64,000 nt of DNA from an uncultured Bacteroidales bacterium. Its GTDB lineage: Bacteria > Bacteroidota > Bacteroidia > Bacteroidales > Bacteroidaceae. The stretch covers positions 1 to 64,000 of the forward strand of contig CACYYM010000018.1 in NCBI GenBank assembly GCA_902778625.1, given 5' to 3'. The notes under the pieces were generated by a model. The model ran no database searches and had not been told where the DNA came from. It worked only from the letters and a program-made list of their open reading frames with translations. Shown one piece after another: positions 34,361 through 42,307 of this stretch (positions are counted from its first letter, which is position 1; the number at the start of each line of letters is the position of its first letter). Made by a program: the position numbers and the translations under genes.

Positions 34361-35437
34361 ATGAAAAGAATTAAAATCGGAATCATAGGACTCGGCAGGA
34401 TGGGACGCAAGCACCTCGCAGAACTTGTGGCCTGCAACTATTGGGACGTCAAATACACATGCGACATTAATCCCGAAAAGGCCAGACATTCACACGAGAT
34501 AGCACCCAACGCCATCTTTACAACCGACGAACGAGACCTCTGGAACGACCCGGAAGTGGAGTGCGTCGGTCTTTTCGCATTGGCCGACACAAGGGCAAGC
34601 CGCATAGAAAAAGCAGTCAAGGCAGGCAAACACGTAATCTGCGAAAAGCCACTCGCCTATAAACTTCAGGAGGAATGGGACGTCGTCAAACTCGAAGAAT
34701 CCACCGACAAGTTCTGCACAGTCAACCTCTACCTCCGAAATGCATGGTACACGCAAGCCATGAAAGACTTCGTCAAAAGCGGCGAGATAGGCGAACTGGC
34801 CATCATCCGAATCTGTCACATGACCCCCGGCCTGTCCCCCGGAGAAGGACACGAGTACGAGGGGCCGTCTTTCCACGACTGCGGAATGCACTACGTCGAC
34901 ATCGCCCGCTGGTATGCCGACTCGGAATACAAGACGGGACACGCGCAGGCTATCCGTATGTGGGACTATAAAGACCCGTGGTGGCTGCAGTGTCACGGAA
35001 CATTCGAGAACGGCGTTGTCTACGACATCACACAGGGCTTCGTCTATGGCCAGCTTGCAAAAGACCAGACTCACAACTCATACACAGAACTCATCGGCAG
35101 CAAAGGATTCGTCCGCATGACGCACGACTTCAAGACAGCCGTCGTGGAAATGCATGGCGAACACGTGACCAAGCGCCTCGAGCAGCCTTATGGAGACAAG
35201 AACATCGACCGCCTCTGCAAACTGATGGGAGAGGCTATCCTGACAGGCATACGCCCCGAGTCCTTACCACGCTTCCGCGACGCAGCCATCGCCAGCGAAT
35301 ACTCTTGGAAAATGCTCGAGGATGCCCGATGCAACGACTTGCCTTCAAAAGGAACACCCGAAGAACTGGAACAGATTCACTACCGACGCGCTCACGCTAC
35401 CGACGGCTACGGGCTCATCGACCGACCTCACAAATAA
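34361..35437 (+). CDS. Gfo/Idh/MocA-family oxidoreductase, cytoplasmic
   Basis: A 358-residue NAD(P)-dependent sugar-type dehydrogenase. The N-terminal Rossmann fold has IGIIGLGRMGRKHL, and the family signature VICEKPLAYKL follows at about residue 94. The middle contains FHDCGMHYVDIARW, matching the D..H catalytic segment of the family. No signal peptide, so it works in the cytoplasm, unlike the Tat-exported relative 1.3 kb downstream. It starts the run of genes with tatA, the Tat-exported dehydrogenase, the 3-keto-glycoside hydrolase-like protein and the isomerase. Together these suggest oxidation and re-reduction of a sugar. Substrate unknown. Confidence 0.88.
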   Translation: MKRIKIGIIGLGRMGRKHLAELVACNYWDVKYTCDINPEKARHSHEIAPNAIFTTDERDLWNDPEVECVGLFALADTRASRIEKAVKAGKHVICEKPLAYKLQEEWDVVKLEESTDKFCTVNLYLRNAWYTQAMKDFVKSGEIGELAIIRICHMTPGLSPGEGHEYEGPSFHDCGMHYVDIARWYADSEYKTGHAQAIRMWDYKDPWWLQCHGTFENGVVYDITQGFVYGQLAKDQTHNSYTELIGSKGFVRMTHDFKTAVVEMHGEHVTKRLEQPYGDKNIDRLCKLMGEAILTGIRPESLPRFRDAAIASEYSWKMLEDARCNDLPSKGTPEELEQIHYRRAHATDGYGLIDRPHK

Positions 35438-35475
35438 CAAAACCTGAAACAATAAAAACTTAAAACTACATAAAT

Positions 35476-35688
35476 ATGACAAATCAACTCTTATTCCTCG
35501 GCTCCTTGGGCAGTCAGGAAATTATCATCATTGCCCTCGTCATCCTGCTCCTCTTCGGCGGAAAAAAGATTCCTGAACTGATGCGCGGACTCGGCAAGGG
35601 CGTCTCACAGTTCAAGAAAGGCATGAACGACATTGAAGAACAAATCAATGCCGAGCCCGAAAAGAAGGAAGAAATTCAAAACAAATAA
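35476..35688 (+). CDS. tatA: Twin-arginine translocase pore subunit TatA/TatE
   Basis: A 70-residue protein with one N-terminal transmembrane helix ([14 protein letters not shown]), then the amphipathic helix [20 protein letters not shown] and a charged tail. The FGG-KKIPEL hinge is the family hallmark. It forms the folded-protein channel with TatC, encoded 3.4 kb downstream. The next gene, starting 35 bases later, encodes a protein with a Tat signal, so the channel and its cargo are co-encoded. No separate tatB is visible, which is normal for a two-component system. Confidence 0.92.
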   Translation: MTNQLLFLGSLGSQEIIIIALVILLLFGGKKIPELMRGLGKGVSQFKKGMNDIEEQINAEPEKKEEIQNK

Positions 35689-35722
35689 CATAAGTTTAAC
35701 CATCCAAAACAAACATCTTTTT

Positions 35723-37252
35723 ATGAAAGACATGTCAAGAAGATCGTTCCTCAAGGCAGGAACCGCAGCAACAGCTGCTCTTGCAATGGCTCCCGTCGAT
35801 GTGCTCGGCAAAGCTAAAGCAAAGAAAAACGTACCAACAGGCAAGATTAAGCTCCTCGGCGTTGGCGTTGGCGGTCGCGGACACGCTGACATCAATGCTG
35901 TAACCTACAAGGGCAAAGACGAAATCTACGATGATATCGAATTCATCGGCATGTGCGACGTCGACCAGAAATACGCTAAGGGCGTCCTCGAAGAATACAA
36001 GAGACTCTTCCCCAACATGAAGGTATACAACGATTACAAGAAGATGTATGCCGAACTGCTGGACCAAGCTGACGCCGTTATCTGCGGTACTGCCGACCAC
36101 ACACACGCTATCATTTGCGCAGAGGCTTTGGCAGCTGGCAAGCACGTTTACTGCGAGAAGCCCCTCACACGTACCGTTTACGAATCTCGTCTGCTGACAA
36201 AGCTTGCCGCAAAGGCTGGCGTAGCTACTCAGATGGGTAATCAGGGTTCAAGCGGCGAAGGCGTTAACCTGACTTGCGAATGGATCTGGAACGGCGAAAT
36301 CGGCGAGGTAACTCGTGTTGATGCCTTCACCGACCGTCCTATCTGGCCACAAGGCCTCGAGCGCCCCGAAGAAGTACACGAGATTCCCAGCACATTGAAC
36401 TGGGATGCCTTCATCGGCCCGGCTCCCAAACGTCCCTACAACTCCATCTATCACCCCTGGAACTTCCGCGGCTGGTGGGACTTCGGCACAGGCGCTCTTG
36501 GTGACATGGCTTGCCACATCTTACATCCCGTCTTCAAGGCTCTCGACCTCGGCTATCCCATCCACGCTGAAGGCAGCTCCACTCCTCTTATGTCCGACTG
36601 CTGCCCCAGCGCACAGGTTGTCAAGCTGACTTATCCCGCTCGTCCAAACCGTCCGAAGGTTGCAATGCCTGAGGTTGTTGTAACATGGAGCGATGGTGGC
36701 ATCATCCCATTCCGTCCCGAAGGACTGGCTATCGGCAAGGACCTCAACGTCAGCGGTGGTGGCGCTATCTTCTACGGTACAAAAGACATCCTGGTTGTAG
36801 GATGCTACGGCGAAAGACCTTACTTGGTAAGCGGCCGTGTGCCCGACGCTCCAAAGGTTTGCCGTCGTGTGCCCGGTGGTCCTGGTGGACACCAGCGCGA
36901 CTGGATCCGTGCTATCAAGGAAATCCGTGAAGGCAAGAAGGATTGGACAAGAACAGCTTCCGACTTCAGCGAGGCAGGTCCCTTCAACGAAATGGTTGCC
37001 ATGGGCGTTGTTGCCACACGTCTGCAAGGCCTGAATCAGGTACTTGACTGGGACGGCGAGAACATGCGCTTCACCAACATTCCAGAGAAGGCTACCGTTC
37101 GCGCTATGCTCAAGGACGGCTTCTCTATCCACGACGGACATCCCACGTTCAACAAGACCTACACAGAACCCGTCAATGCTCGCGAGTTTGCTGCAGAGCT
37201 CATCAAGCCGAAGTACCAGAATGGCTATGTTCTGCCCGAACTCCCCGCATAA
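35723..37252 (+). CDS. Tat-exported Gfo/Idh/MocA oxidoreductase
   Basis: A 509-residue protein starting MKDMSRRSFLKAGTAATAALA, a textbook twin-arginine signal (S-R-R-S-F-L-K). The in-frame ATG at 35633 lies inside tatA and is rejected. The mature part has the NAD(P) Rossmann fold (LLGVGVGGRGHADINAV), the family EKPL motif (HVYCEKPLTRTVYES) and DFGTGALGDMACHILHPV with the catalytic His. Export by Tat keeps the folded enzyme with its bound cofactor, as for zymomonas glucose-fructose oxidoreductase-type enzymes. It should work in the periplasm on a sugar or glycoside, next to the 3-keto-glycoside hydrolase-like and isomerase proteins encoded downstream. Confidence 0.92.
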   Translation: MKDMSRRSFLKAGTAATAALAMAPVDVLGKAKAKKNVPTGKIKLLGVGVGGRGHADINAVTYKGKDEIYDDIEFIGMCDVDQKYAKGVLEEYKRLFPNMKVYNDYKKMYAELLDQADAVICGTADHTHAIICAEALAAGKHVYCEKPLTRTVYESRLLTKLAAKAGVATQMGNQGSSGEGVNLTCEWIWNGEIGEVTRVDAFTDRPIWPQGLERPEEVHEIPSTLNWDAFIGPAPKRPYNSIYHPWNFRGWWDFGTGALGDMACHILHPVFKALDLGYPIHAEGSSTPLMSDCCPSAQVVKLTYPARPNRPKVAMPEVVVTWSDGGIIPFRPEGLAIGKDLNVSGGGAIFYGTKDILVVGCYGERPYLVSGRVPDAPKVCRRVPGGPGGHQRDWIRAIKEIREGKKDWTRTASDFSEAGPFNEMVAMGVVATRLQGLNQVLDWDGENMRFTNIPEKATVRAMLKDGFSIHDGHPTFNKTYTEPVNAREFAAELIKPKYQNGYVLPELPA

Positions 37253-37277
37253 ATAACATCACATAGTTATCACAACG

Positions 37278-38138
37278 ATGAAACTAAGAAACATCCTTGC
37301 CGCAGCAGCTCTGGCTGCTGCGGCTGGCGTACAGGCTCAGCCTCAGTACGTCGTTATTGAGAATCCTCAGGTTGACCTCAGCACTTTGAAGGTTGATAAG
37401 GAAGGCTACTATGTCCTCTTCGACGGCTCAAGCCTCGATGGCTGGCGCGGTTACTGTAAAGACCATATCCCCAGCAAGTGGAACATCAAGGACGGTGCTC
37501 TCCACTTCGACGGCCGTGGCAGAGGTGAAGGCGGTGACATCATCTTCGCTCACAAGTTCAAGGACTTCATATTCGAAATCGAATGGAAGATTGCAGAAGG
37601 CGGCAACTCAGGTATTTTCTACCTCGGCAAGGAAACCGCTACCATCAACAATGATGAGCCTAAAACAGAAGAGACAAAGGCTGGCAACGTGACTATCACA
37701 CAGACCATCGACAATCGCGGCAAGCTCAACTATCAGCCCATCTACATTAGCTGCCCAGAGTGTCAAGTGCTCGACAACGAGCGTCATCCCGACGCAAAGC
37801 TCGGCGCAACACTCGGCATCCGTCAGAGCACAAGCCTCTATGATATGATTGTTGCAAAGCCTCAGAACGCGAACCCTGCAGGTCAGTGGAACAAGGTAAA
37901 GATTGTCGTGAAGAACGGCAAGGTTACACACTACCAGAACGGCGTCAAGGTATTGAGCTACACTTTGGCCAACAAGTCTTGGGTTGACCTCGTGCAGACC
38001 TCTAAATTCAGCCAAAAGAACTGGCCGCTTGCTTACGAGATCATGAAGGACTGCGGCAAGGAGCCCGGTTACTTTGGCATGCAGGACCACGGTGACGAAG
38101 TTTGGTACCGCAACATCCGCGTCAAGGTACTTAAGTAA
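37278..38138 (+). CDS. DUF1080 / 3-keto-disaccharide hydrolase-like protein
   Basis: A 286-residue periplasmic protein. The Sec signal (AAGVQAQ) is followed by the concanavalin-like DUF1080 fold: YYVLFDGSSLDGWRGY at about 50, IPSKWNIKDGALHF, FKDFIFEIEWKIAEGGNSGIFY, GQWNKVKIVVKNGKVTHYQNG and the end YRNIRVKVLK. Members have been shown to cleave or hydrate 3-keto-glycosides made by Gfo/Idh/MocA dehydrogenases. Directly between such a dehydrogenase and a TIM-barrel isomerase, it fits an oxidise-then-cleave route for glycosides. The 25-base gap to the upstream gene supports one transcript. Confidence 0.88.
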   Translation: MKLRNILAAAALAAAAGVQAQPQYVVIENPQVDLSTLKVDKEGYYVLFDGSSLDGWRGYCKDHIPSKWNIKDGALHFDGRGRGEGGDIIFAHKFKDFIFEIEWKIAEGGNSGIFYLGKETATINNDEPKTEETKAGNVTITQTIDNRGKLNYQPIYISCPECQVLDNERHPDAKLGATLGIRQSTSLYDMIVAKPQNANPAGQWNKVKIVVKNGKVTHYQNGVKVLSYTLANKSWVDLVQTSKFSQKNWPLAYEIMKDCGKEPGYFGMQDHGDEVWYRNIRVKVLK

Positions 38139-38169
38139 TATACATTATTTTATATTATAAGGAAACGAG

Positions 38170-39057
38170 ATGAAAAAGATTCTTATGATTGCCTGCCTTG
38201 CCGCCACCTTCTTCGGTTTCGGCATGAACGCAGATGCAAAGAAGAAAGATATTGCCTTCCAGATGTATAGTGTTCGCGAACTTATTGGCGACCCTGGCAA
38301 GTATGCACAGAACCACGTAAGCACGCTGAACGCACTCGCTAAGATGGGATATACTGCTGTCGAGGCTGCAAACTATGGCGACGGCAAGCTTTATGGCGTT
38401 TCGCCCGAGCAGTTCAAGGCCGACATCGAAGCTGCAGGCATGAAGGTCCTCTCAAGCCATGTTGGTCACAATCTGAATAACGAAGAGCTGAAGTCGGGCA
38501 ACTTCGACGGCGCCCTGAAGTGGTGGGCACAATGCATCGACGCACACAAGCGTGCCGGCATGCAATACATCGTGAACCCTGGCGTCAACTATCCCAAGAC
38601 TCTTGCAGAAGCAGATGTCATTTGCAAGTATCTGAATAAGGTCGGCGAGATGGTGAACGCAGCAGGCATGAAGTTCGGCTACCACAACCATTCGCACGAG
38701 TTCGGCAAAGTGGAGAACAAGGTATGGTACGACTACATGCTCGAGCATACCGATGCCGACAAAGTGTTCTTTGAAATGGACGTCTATTGGGCAGTGCGCG
38801 GTCAGGTTAGTCCTGTCGAGTACTTCAACAAGTACCCTGGTCGCTTCACCCTTCTCCACATCAAGGACCACAAGGAATTTGGCGAAAGCGGCATGGTTGG
38901 CTTCGATGCCATCTTCAACAATGCCGATAAAGCTGGCTTAAAGAACTTGATTGTTGAGTTGGAAGGAAGCAACAGACCCAACATCCTTGATGGCATGAAG
39001 GTTTGTGCCGACTACCTCAAAGCCGCAAAGTTCGTCAAAGCAACTTACAACAAGTAA
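38170..39057 (+). CDS. Periplasmic sugar-phosphate isomerase/epimerase-like TIM barrel
   Basis: A 295-residue exported protein (signal MKKILMIACLAATFFGFGMNADA). The xylose-isomerase-like TIM barrel has AFQMYSVRELI, MKFGYHNHSHEFGK (metal His residues), VFFEMDVYWAVRGQVSP and FTLLHIKDHKEFGES, ending ILDGMKVCADYLKA. These supply the metal ligands Glu, Asp, His, Glu of the family. In this operon it may act on keto-sugars released by the DUF1080 protein. The substrate is not known. A strong hairpin follows the stop and separates it from tatC. Confidence 0.87.
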   Translation: MKKILMIACLAATFFGFGMNADAKKKDIAFQMYSVRELIGDPGKYAQNHVSTLNALAKMGYTAVEAANYGDGKLYGVSPEQFKADIEAAGMKVLSSHVGHNLNNEELKSGNFDGALKWWAQCIDAHKRAGMQYIVNPGVNYPKTLAEADVICKYLNKVGEMVNAAGMKFGYHNHSHEFGKVENKVWYDYMLEHTDADKVFFEMDVYWAVRGQVSPVEYFNKYPGRFTLLHIKDHKEFGESGMVGFDAIFNNADKAGLKNLIVELEGSNRPNILDGMKVCADYLKAAKFVKATYNK

Positions 39058-39070
39058 GAAAACTGTCTTT

Positions 39071-39121
39071 AGGAGCCCCTCTCGAATTCCTAAGCGCTTT
39101 CCATAGAGCAGAGGGGCTCCT
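39071..39121 (+). terminator. Strong hairpin between isomerase gene and tatC
   Basis: AGGAGCCCCTCT (39071-39082) is fully complementary to AGAGGGGCTCCT (39110-39121). Only a short T-rich stretch (ACTTTAAT) follows, and tatC starts 11 bases later, so it may be a terminator with partial read-through or an attenuator. Confidence 0.7.
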
Positions 39122-39132
39122 ACTTTAATAGT

Positions 39133-39969
39133 ATGGAGTTAGAAGACAAAAGCAAAACAGAACATATAGAGGAAGAAGAGGCTCAAGAGGGTGCAATGTC
39201 TTTTTGGGACCATCTTGAGGTGCTGCGATGGGCTGTGTTCCGCAGTGCATGTGTACTTATGGTCATCATGATTGGCACATTCATTGCTATGCCCTACATC
39301 TTTGACCGCTTCATCCTCGCTCCCACAAACAACGACTTCTTCACATATCGCTGGCTCAATGCTATTGGCAGAGGCATAGTGAAGCTCTCGCCTGACTTCG
39401 ACGTACAAATCATCAACATCAACGTCGCCAGCCAGTTCATGACACATATCTCAACGTCTATCTCTCTGGCAGCAGTCATTGCCTTTCCTTATTTTATATG
39501 GGAGATTTGGCGTTTCATCGAGCCAGCTCTCTTCGAAGACGAGGTGAAACATCTCAAACCGGCTTTTCTTGGCGGAACGCTGATGTTCTACGTCGGCTGT
39601 GCCATCGGCTATATGCTCGTATTCCCTTTCACATTCCGTTTTCTTGTTGAGTACAATCTGAGCCCTAACATTACAAACCAAATTAACCTGCAGAGCTACA
39701 TCGACAACTTCACGATGCTCATCCTCGTCATGGGCATTGTCTTTGAGATGCCACTGCTGGCTTGGCTACTTAGTTTGTTTGGAATTTTAAAGAAGAGTTT
39801 CCTTCGTGAGTACAAAAAGCACGCAATCGTCATACTTCTCATTTCTGCAGCAATCATTACTCCAAGCGGCGACCCCTTTACCCTTATGCTCGTATTCATC
39901 CCCCTATATGTACTCTACGAGCTGTCAATCCTCGTCGTAAGGGACAAAACGAAAAAAGAAGCCGAATGA
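39133..39969 (+). CDS. tatC: Twin-arginine translocase subunit TatC
   Basis: A 278-residue protein with six transmembrane helices, the receptor for twin-arginine signals. Family signs: the N-terminal MSFWDHLEVLRWAVFRS (L-E-x-L-R), the helix-loop YFIWEIWRFIEPALFEDEVKH (F.P.L...E) and FVLFPFTFRFL-like segment VFPFTFRFLVEYN with the conserved Phe and Glu residues. The acidic first ~30 residues are normal for Bacteroidetes. It forms a two-part translocon with the tatA product. The operon layout, tatA, cargo, periplasmic partners, tatC, ties it to export of the neighbouring dehydrogenase. The stop is followed by a short gap and the OmpA gene promoter. Confidence 0.93.
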   Translation: MELEDKSKTEHIEEEEAQEGAMSFWDHLEVLRWAVFRSACVLMVIMIGTFIAMPYIFDRFILAPTNNDFFTYRWLNAIGRGIVKLSPDFDVQIININVASQFMTHISTSISLAAVIAFPYFIWEIWRFIEPALFEDEVKHLKPAFLGGTLMFYVGCAIGYMLVFPFTFRFLVEYNLSPNITNQINLQSYIDNFTMLILVMGIVFEMPLLAWLLSLFGILKKSFLREYKKHAIVILLISAAIITPSGDPFTLMLVFIPLYVLYELSILVVRDKTKKEAE

Positions 39970-40063
39970 GCCCTATTGTGCCATATTTGAGCCGTTTTTT
40001 TACACATAATTGGCAAAAGTGTGCACGTTTAGCACATAAATTGCATAAAAAATACATTTTTTC

Positions 40064-40094
40064 TTGCACGGAACTAAATATTGTCGTAACTTTG
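40064..40094 (+). promoter_or_regulatory. Promoter of the OmpA-family gene
   Basis: TTG at 40064-40066, 20 bases, then TAACTTTG at 40087-40094. A good Bacteroidetes promoter, giving a leader of about 80 bases rich in A before the ATG at 40178. Confidence 0.65.
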
Positions 40095-40177
40095 CGGCAA
40101 CTAAAAGTGTGTTAAACAACGTATTAAACGCAAAGAAAGAGAATAAAAACCTAAATATTGTTAATAATTTTAAGAAC

Positions 40178-41239
40178 ATGAAAAAGATTACTCTCGTTAT
40201 TGCTATGTTTACTATGGCAATGGCAGCCAGCGCCCAGAATGCTGGACAGAAGTTTTTTGACAATTGGTCAATTGGTGCAGAAGGTGGCGTAAGCACAAAC
40301 CTTCATGATTGGGACACTCCCAACGGTGCAGTTGCAGGCATTAACCTGACCAAGGGCATCACTCCCGTACTGAGCTTGGAATTCCAACTTCAGGCAGGCT
40401 TCAACGACAACGCTAACTGGAACATGGGCCGTAGCTGCAATGTCTTCGACAACGCAAGCATCTTTGGTAACACTAAGATTAACCTCATGAACTGGTTCGG
40501 TGGTTACAAGGGCACTCGTCGCCTCTTCGAAATTCAGGCTCGTGGCGGTTTCGGCTACCTGCGTTATTTCTATCCCGACTTCAAGGGCAACCCCACAAAC
40601 AATGGCAATGACCTCAACCGCTTCGTCACCAAGTTTGGTATCGACTTCGACTTCAACCTTGGCAAGGCAAAGGCTTGGACTATCAGCCTCCGTCCCGCAG
40701 TTGTTCTCAAGGCAGGTGCCGGCGAGACCATCTCTCCCGAATACCTCGGTTGTGACAATGGCGATTGCGACGCTTACAGCCACAACGCTCTTGGTCAGAT
40801 TACAGCTGGTGTGACTTACCACTTCCTTTGCAGCAATGGCGAGCACCAGAACTTCACATACGTAGCTCCCGCAGCAGTCACCAACGTTGTTGAGAAGATT
40901 GTTGAGAAGCCCGTCGAGAAGGTTGTCGAGAAGGTTGTCGAGAAGGTTGTCACCAAGAATGTTGGCAACGGCGTTACCGTTGAGTTCGCTCAGAACAAGG
41001 CTACCCTCACCAACACCGCTAAGGCTAAGCTGAACACTATCGAGAAGAACGCTACCGTTGTTATCGACGGCTATGCTTCTCCCGAAGGTGCAAAGGCATA
41101 CAACCAGAAGCTGTCACAGCGTCGTTGCGATGCAGTCAAGAGCTATCTTGAGGATCGTGGCGTGAAGGTTTCTGACGTTAACGCTCATGGTGCAGAAGGT
41201 CCCGAGTCTCAGCGTATCGTTTACGTTACAATTAAGTAA
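40178..41239 (+). CDS. OmpA-family outer-membrane protein
   Basis: A 353-residue protein. The start at 40178 (MKKITLVIAMFTMAMAASAQ, a signal peptide) is chosen over an upstream in-frame ATG at 40064, because the promoter lies between them. The N-terminal ~220 residues are an eight-strand-type barrel (IGAEGGVSTNLHDWD, LFEIQARGGFGYLRYF). A linker with VEK repeats (VVEKIVEKPVEKVVEKVVEK) leads to the OmpA C-terminal peptidoglycan-binding domain: VEFAQNKATLTNTAKAKL, VVIDGYASPEGAKAYNQKLS and RRCDAVKSYLEDRG. It links outer membrane and cell wall. Expressed alone; a terminator follows. Confidence 0.9.
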   Translation: MKKITLVIAMFTMAMAASAQNAGQKFFDNWSIGAEGGVSTNLHDWDTPNGAVAGINLTKGITPVLSLEFQLQAGFNDNANWNMGRSCNVFDNASIFGNTKINLMNWFGGYKGTRRLFEIQARGGFGYLRYFYPDFKGNPTNNGNDLNRFVTKFGIDFDFNLGKAKAWTISLRPAVVLKAGAGETISPEYLGCDNGDCDAYSHNALGQITAGVTYHFLCSNGEHQNFTYVAPAAVTNVVEKIVEKPVEKVVEKVVEKVVTKNVGNGVTVEFAQNKATLTNTAKAKLNTIEKNATVVIDGYASPEGAKAYNQKLSQRRCDAVKSYLEDRGVKVSDVNAHGAEGPESQRIVYVTIK

Positions 41240-41271
41240 TAGAGACGAACCTTAATAACAGATTAACTGGA

Positions 41272-41300
41272 AGCCCTACCACATTTGTGGTGGGGCTTTC
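41272..41300 (+). terminator. OmpA gene terminator
   Basis: AGCCCTACCAC (41272-41282) pairs with GTGGTGGGGCT (41287-41297) with one G-T pair and a 4-base loop, then TTTC. A good rho-independent shape 33 bases after the stop. Confidence 0.8.
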
Positions 41301-41341
41301 ACTTTATCTGTAGGGAAACGACCGCAGGGATGAATGCAAAT

Positions 41342-41407
41342 ATCACACGTGAAGTTTGCAATTGTAACACGTTATGTTGGCAATCGTAACACGTTATGTT
41401 TGGATTT
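41342..41407. repeat. 22-bp palindrome array, AT-type (3 units)
   Basis: Units start at 41342, 41364 and 41386, each 22 bp apart. Centres are TCACACGTGA, TAACACGTTA and TAACACGTTA: arms TCA/TGA or TAA/TTA around CACG, the complement of CGTG. Same class as 15017-15104 in the opposite orientation. Confidence 0.8.
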
Positions 41408-41656
41408 TGACTATGCCACGTTTCGAGGAGTCACTCAAAGCGTTAAGTGTTATGTGTTAAGTGCCAATTTCAACATATACACACATACGCTCATAATGCC
41501 CTGAAAGGAAACAAGACTATATACATTACTATTATATTAATACTATATTATAATGTATATATATATATATAATGTATACTTAAAAGAAAAAGCAATAGTA
41601 TATATGTGTTTTTTGCCTGTTAACAGTTAACAGTTAACGCTTTCCTTTCTTGGATC

Positions 41657-41902
41657 TCAATTCCCTAAGACTATTTGTACCACCTCGGCTTTATATTTGC
41701 GCGAAATTGGGAGGCGAACGTCGCCTATCAGGATGTTCTCGCCGTCACGTCCCAGACAAGCCGAAATACGGACAAGATAGGAACGATGGATGCGGACGAA
41801 GTCGCGCCCAAGAAGATTCGCCCATGCGGAAATGGAACGCTTGTTGCGGTAGCGACGACCTTCTGTGGCATAAATCCAAGTCTCTGTATCACAACTCTCC
41901 AT
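41657..41902 (-). CDS. LytTR-type DNA-binding domain, start unclear (possibly partial)
   Basis: The 81 residues from the only ATG (41902) match the latter part of a LytTR domain: RRYRNKRSISAWANLL, DFVRIHRSYLVRIS (the family F.R.HRSY.V signature) and LPISRKYKAEVVQI. The frame is open for a further ~35 codons upstream, and ARNTSERQPVKLQRQEILYME there fits the missing first strands. So a full domain of about 105 residues exists, but without a good start codon. The extra part overlaps, on the opposite strand, a membrane-protein remnant (41919-42233). LytTR proteins bind promoter DNA in response to receptors or kinases. Either a non-ATG start or a broken gene. Confidence 0.6.
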   Translation of the reverse strand: MESCDTETWIYATEGRRYRNKRSISAWANLLGRDFVRIHRSYLVRISACLGRDGENILIGDVRLPISRKYKAEVVQIVLGN

Positions 41903-41918
41903 ATAAAGAATTTCCTGA

Positions 41919-42233
41919 CGTTGGAGCTTTACTGGTTGGCGTTCGCTGGTATTCCTAGCTGCATGGAAGGCCCCAGCGTGGATTCGTAATATAGGTCTTA
42001 TCGCGTTGGCCTTTGGTTTCCTTTTTGGCGCACTCGGTCTCTATCAGATGTATGGCGTTCTGCAAGAGTCGTTCAGGGCATTTAACGAAACGGGCGATGT
42101 ATCTCCATCCAATCTGGTACCGCCTCCCGTAATATGTGGGGGATACAAATTAGGTCTCATCCCTGTTATCTACGGCATCATCATCTTCATTATATCCCAG
42201 ATAGCCTACCTCTGCCAAAAGCCGAGGATATAA
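41919..42233 (+). pseudogene. 5'-truncated MotA/TolQ/ExbB-like membrane protein
   Basis: In one frame, open from 41919 to the stop at 42233, the sequence reads WIRNIGLIALAFGFLFGALGLYQMYGVL, then TGDVSPSNLVPP, GGYKLGLIPVIYGIIIFIISQIAYL. This is the membrane core of the short MotA/TolQ/ExbB proton-channel-like proteins of Bacteroidetes (two helices joined by a loop with GD.SP..GG.K). The N-terminal helix and start codon are missing: only TTG (42006) or CTG codons are available. It faces the LytTR gene on the other strand and shares about 40 bases with it. In Bacteroidetes such a protein is usually encoded beside a LytTR gene in the same direction, so an inversion is possible. Confidence 0.55.
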
Positions 42234-42236
42234 ACA

Positions 42237-42279
42237 AACGAGCGGATAGCCCATTTCTGTGGCTATCCGCTCGTTTTTT
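42237..42279. terminator. Bidirectional terminator
   Basis: AACGAGCGGATAGCC pairs with GGCTATCCGCTCGTT (15 bp, 9-base loop), flanked by A's on the left and TTTTTT on the right. It can end transcripts of the MotA-like remnant (plus) and of the iorA-to-ACT operon (minus). Confidence 0.9.
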
Positions 42280-42307
42280 ATTAATAAGACTGTTGCCTAT
42301 ATTAGGC

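Larger units (their letters stand above)
41240..41656. other. 417-base region after the OmpA gene
   Basis: Contains the OmpA terminator, a three-unit 22-bp array (41342-41407) and a very AT-rich stretch near 41515-41585 with an alternating TATATATATATA run. No gene-like reading frame is seen. Confidence 0.6.

Noticed and set aside
39120..39160. Separate tatB gene
   Set aside because: No second TatA/B-like single-helix protein is found between tatA and tatC; the two-subunit form is normal here.
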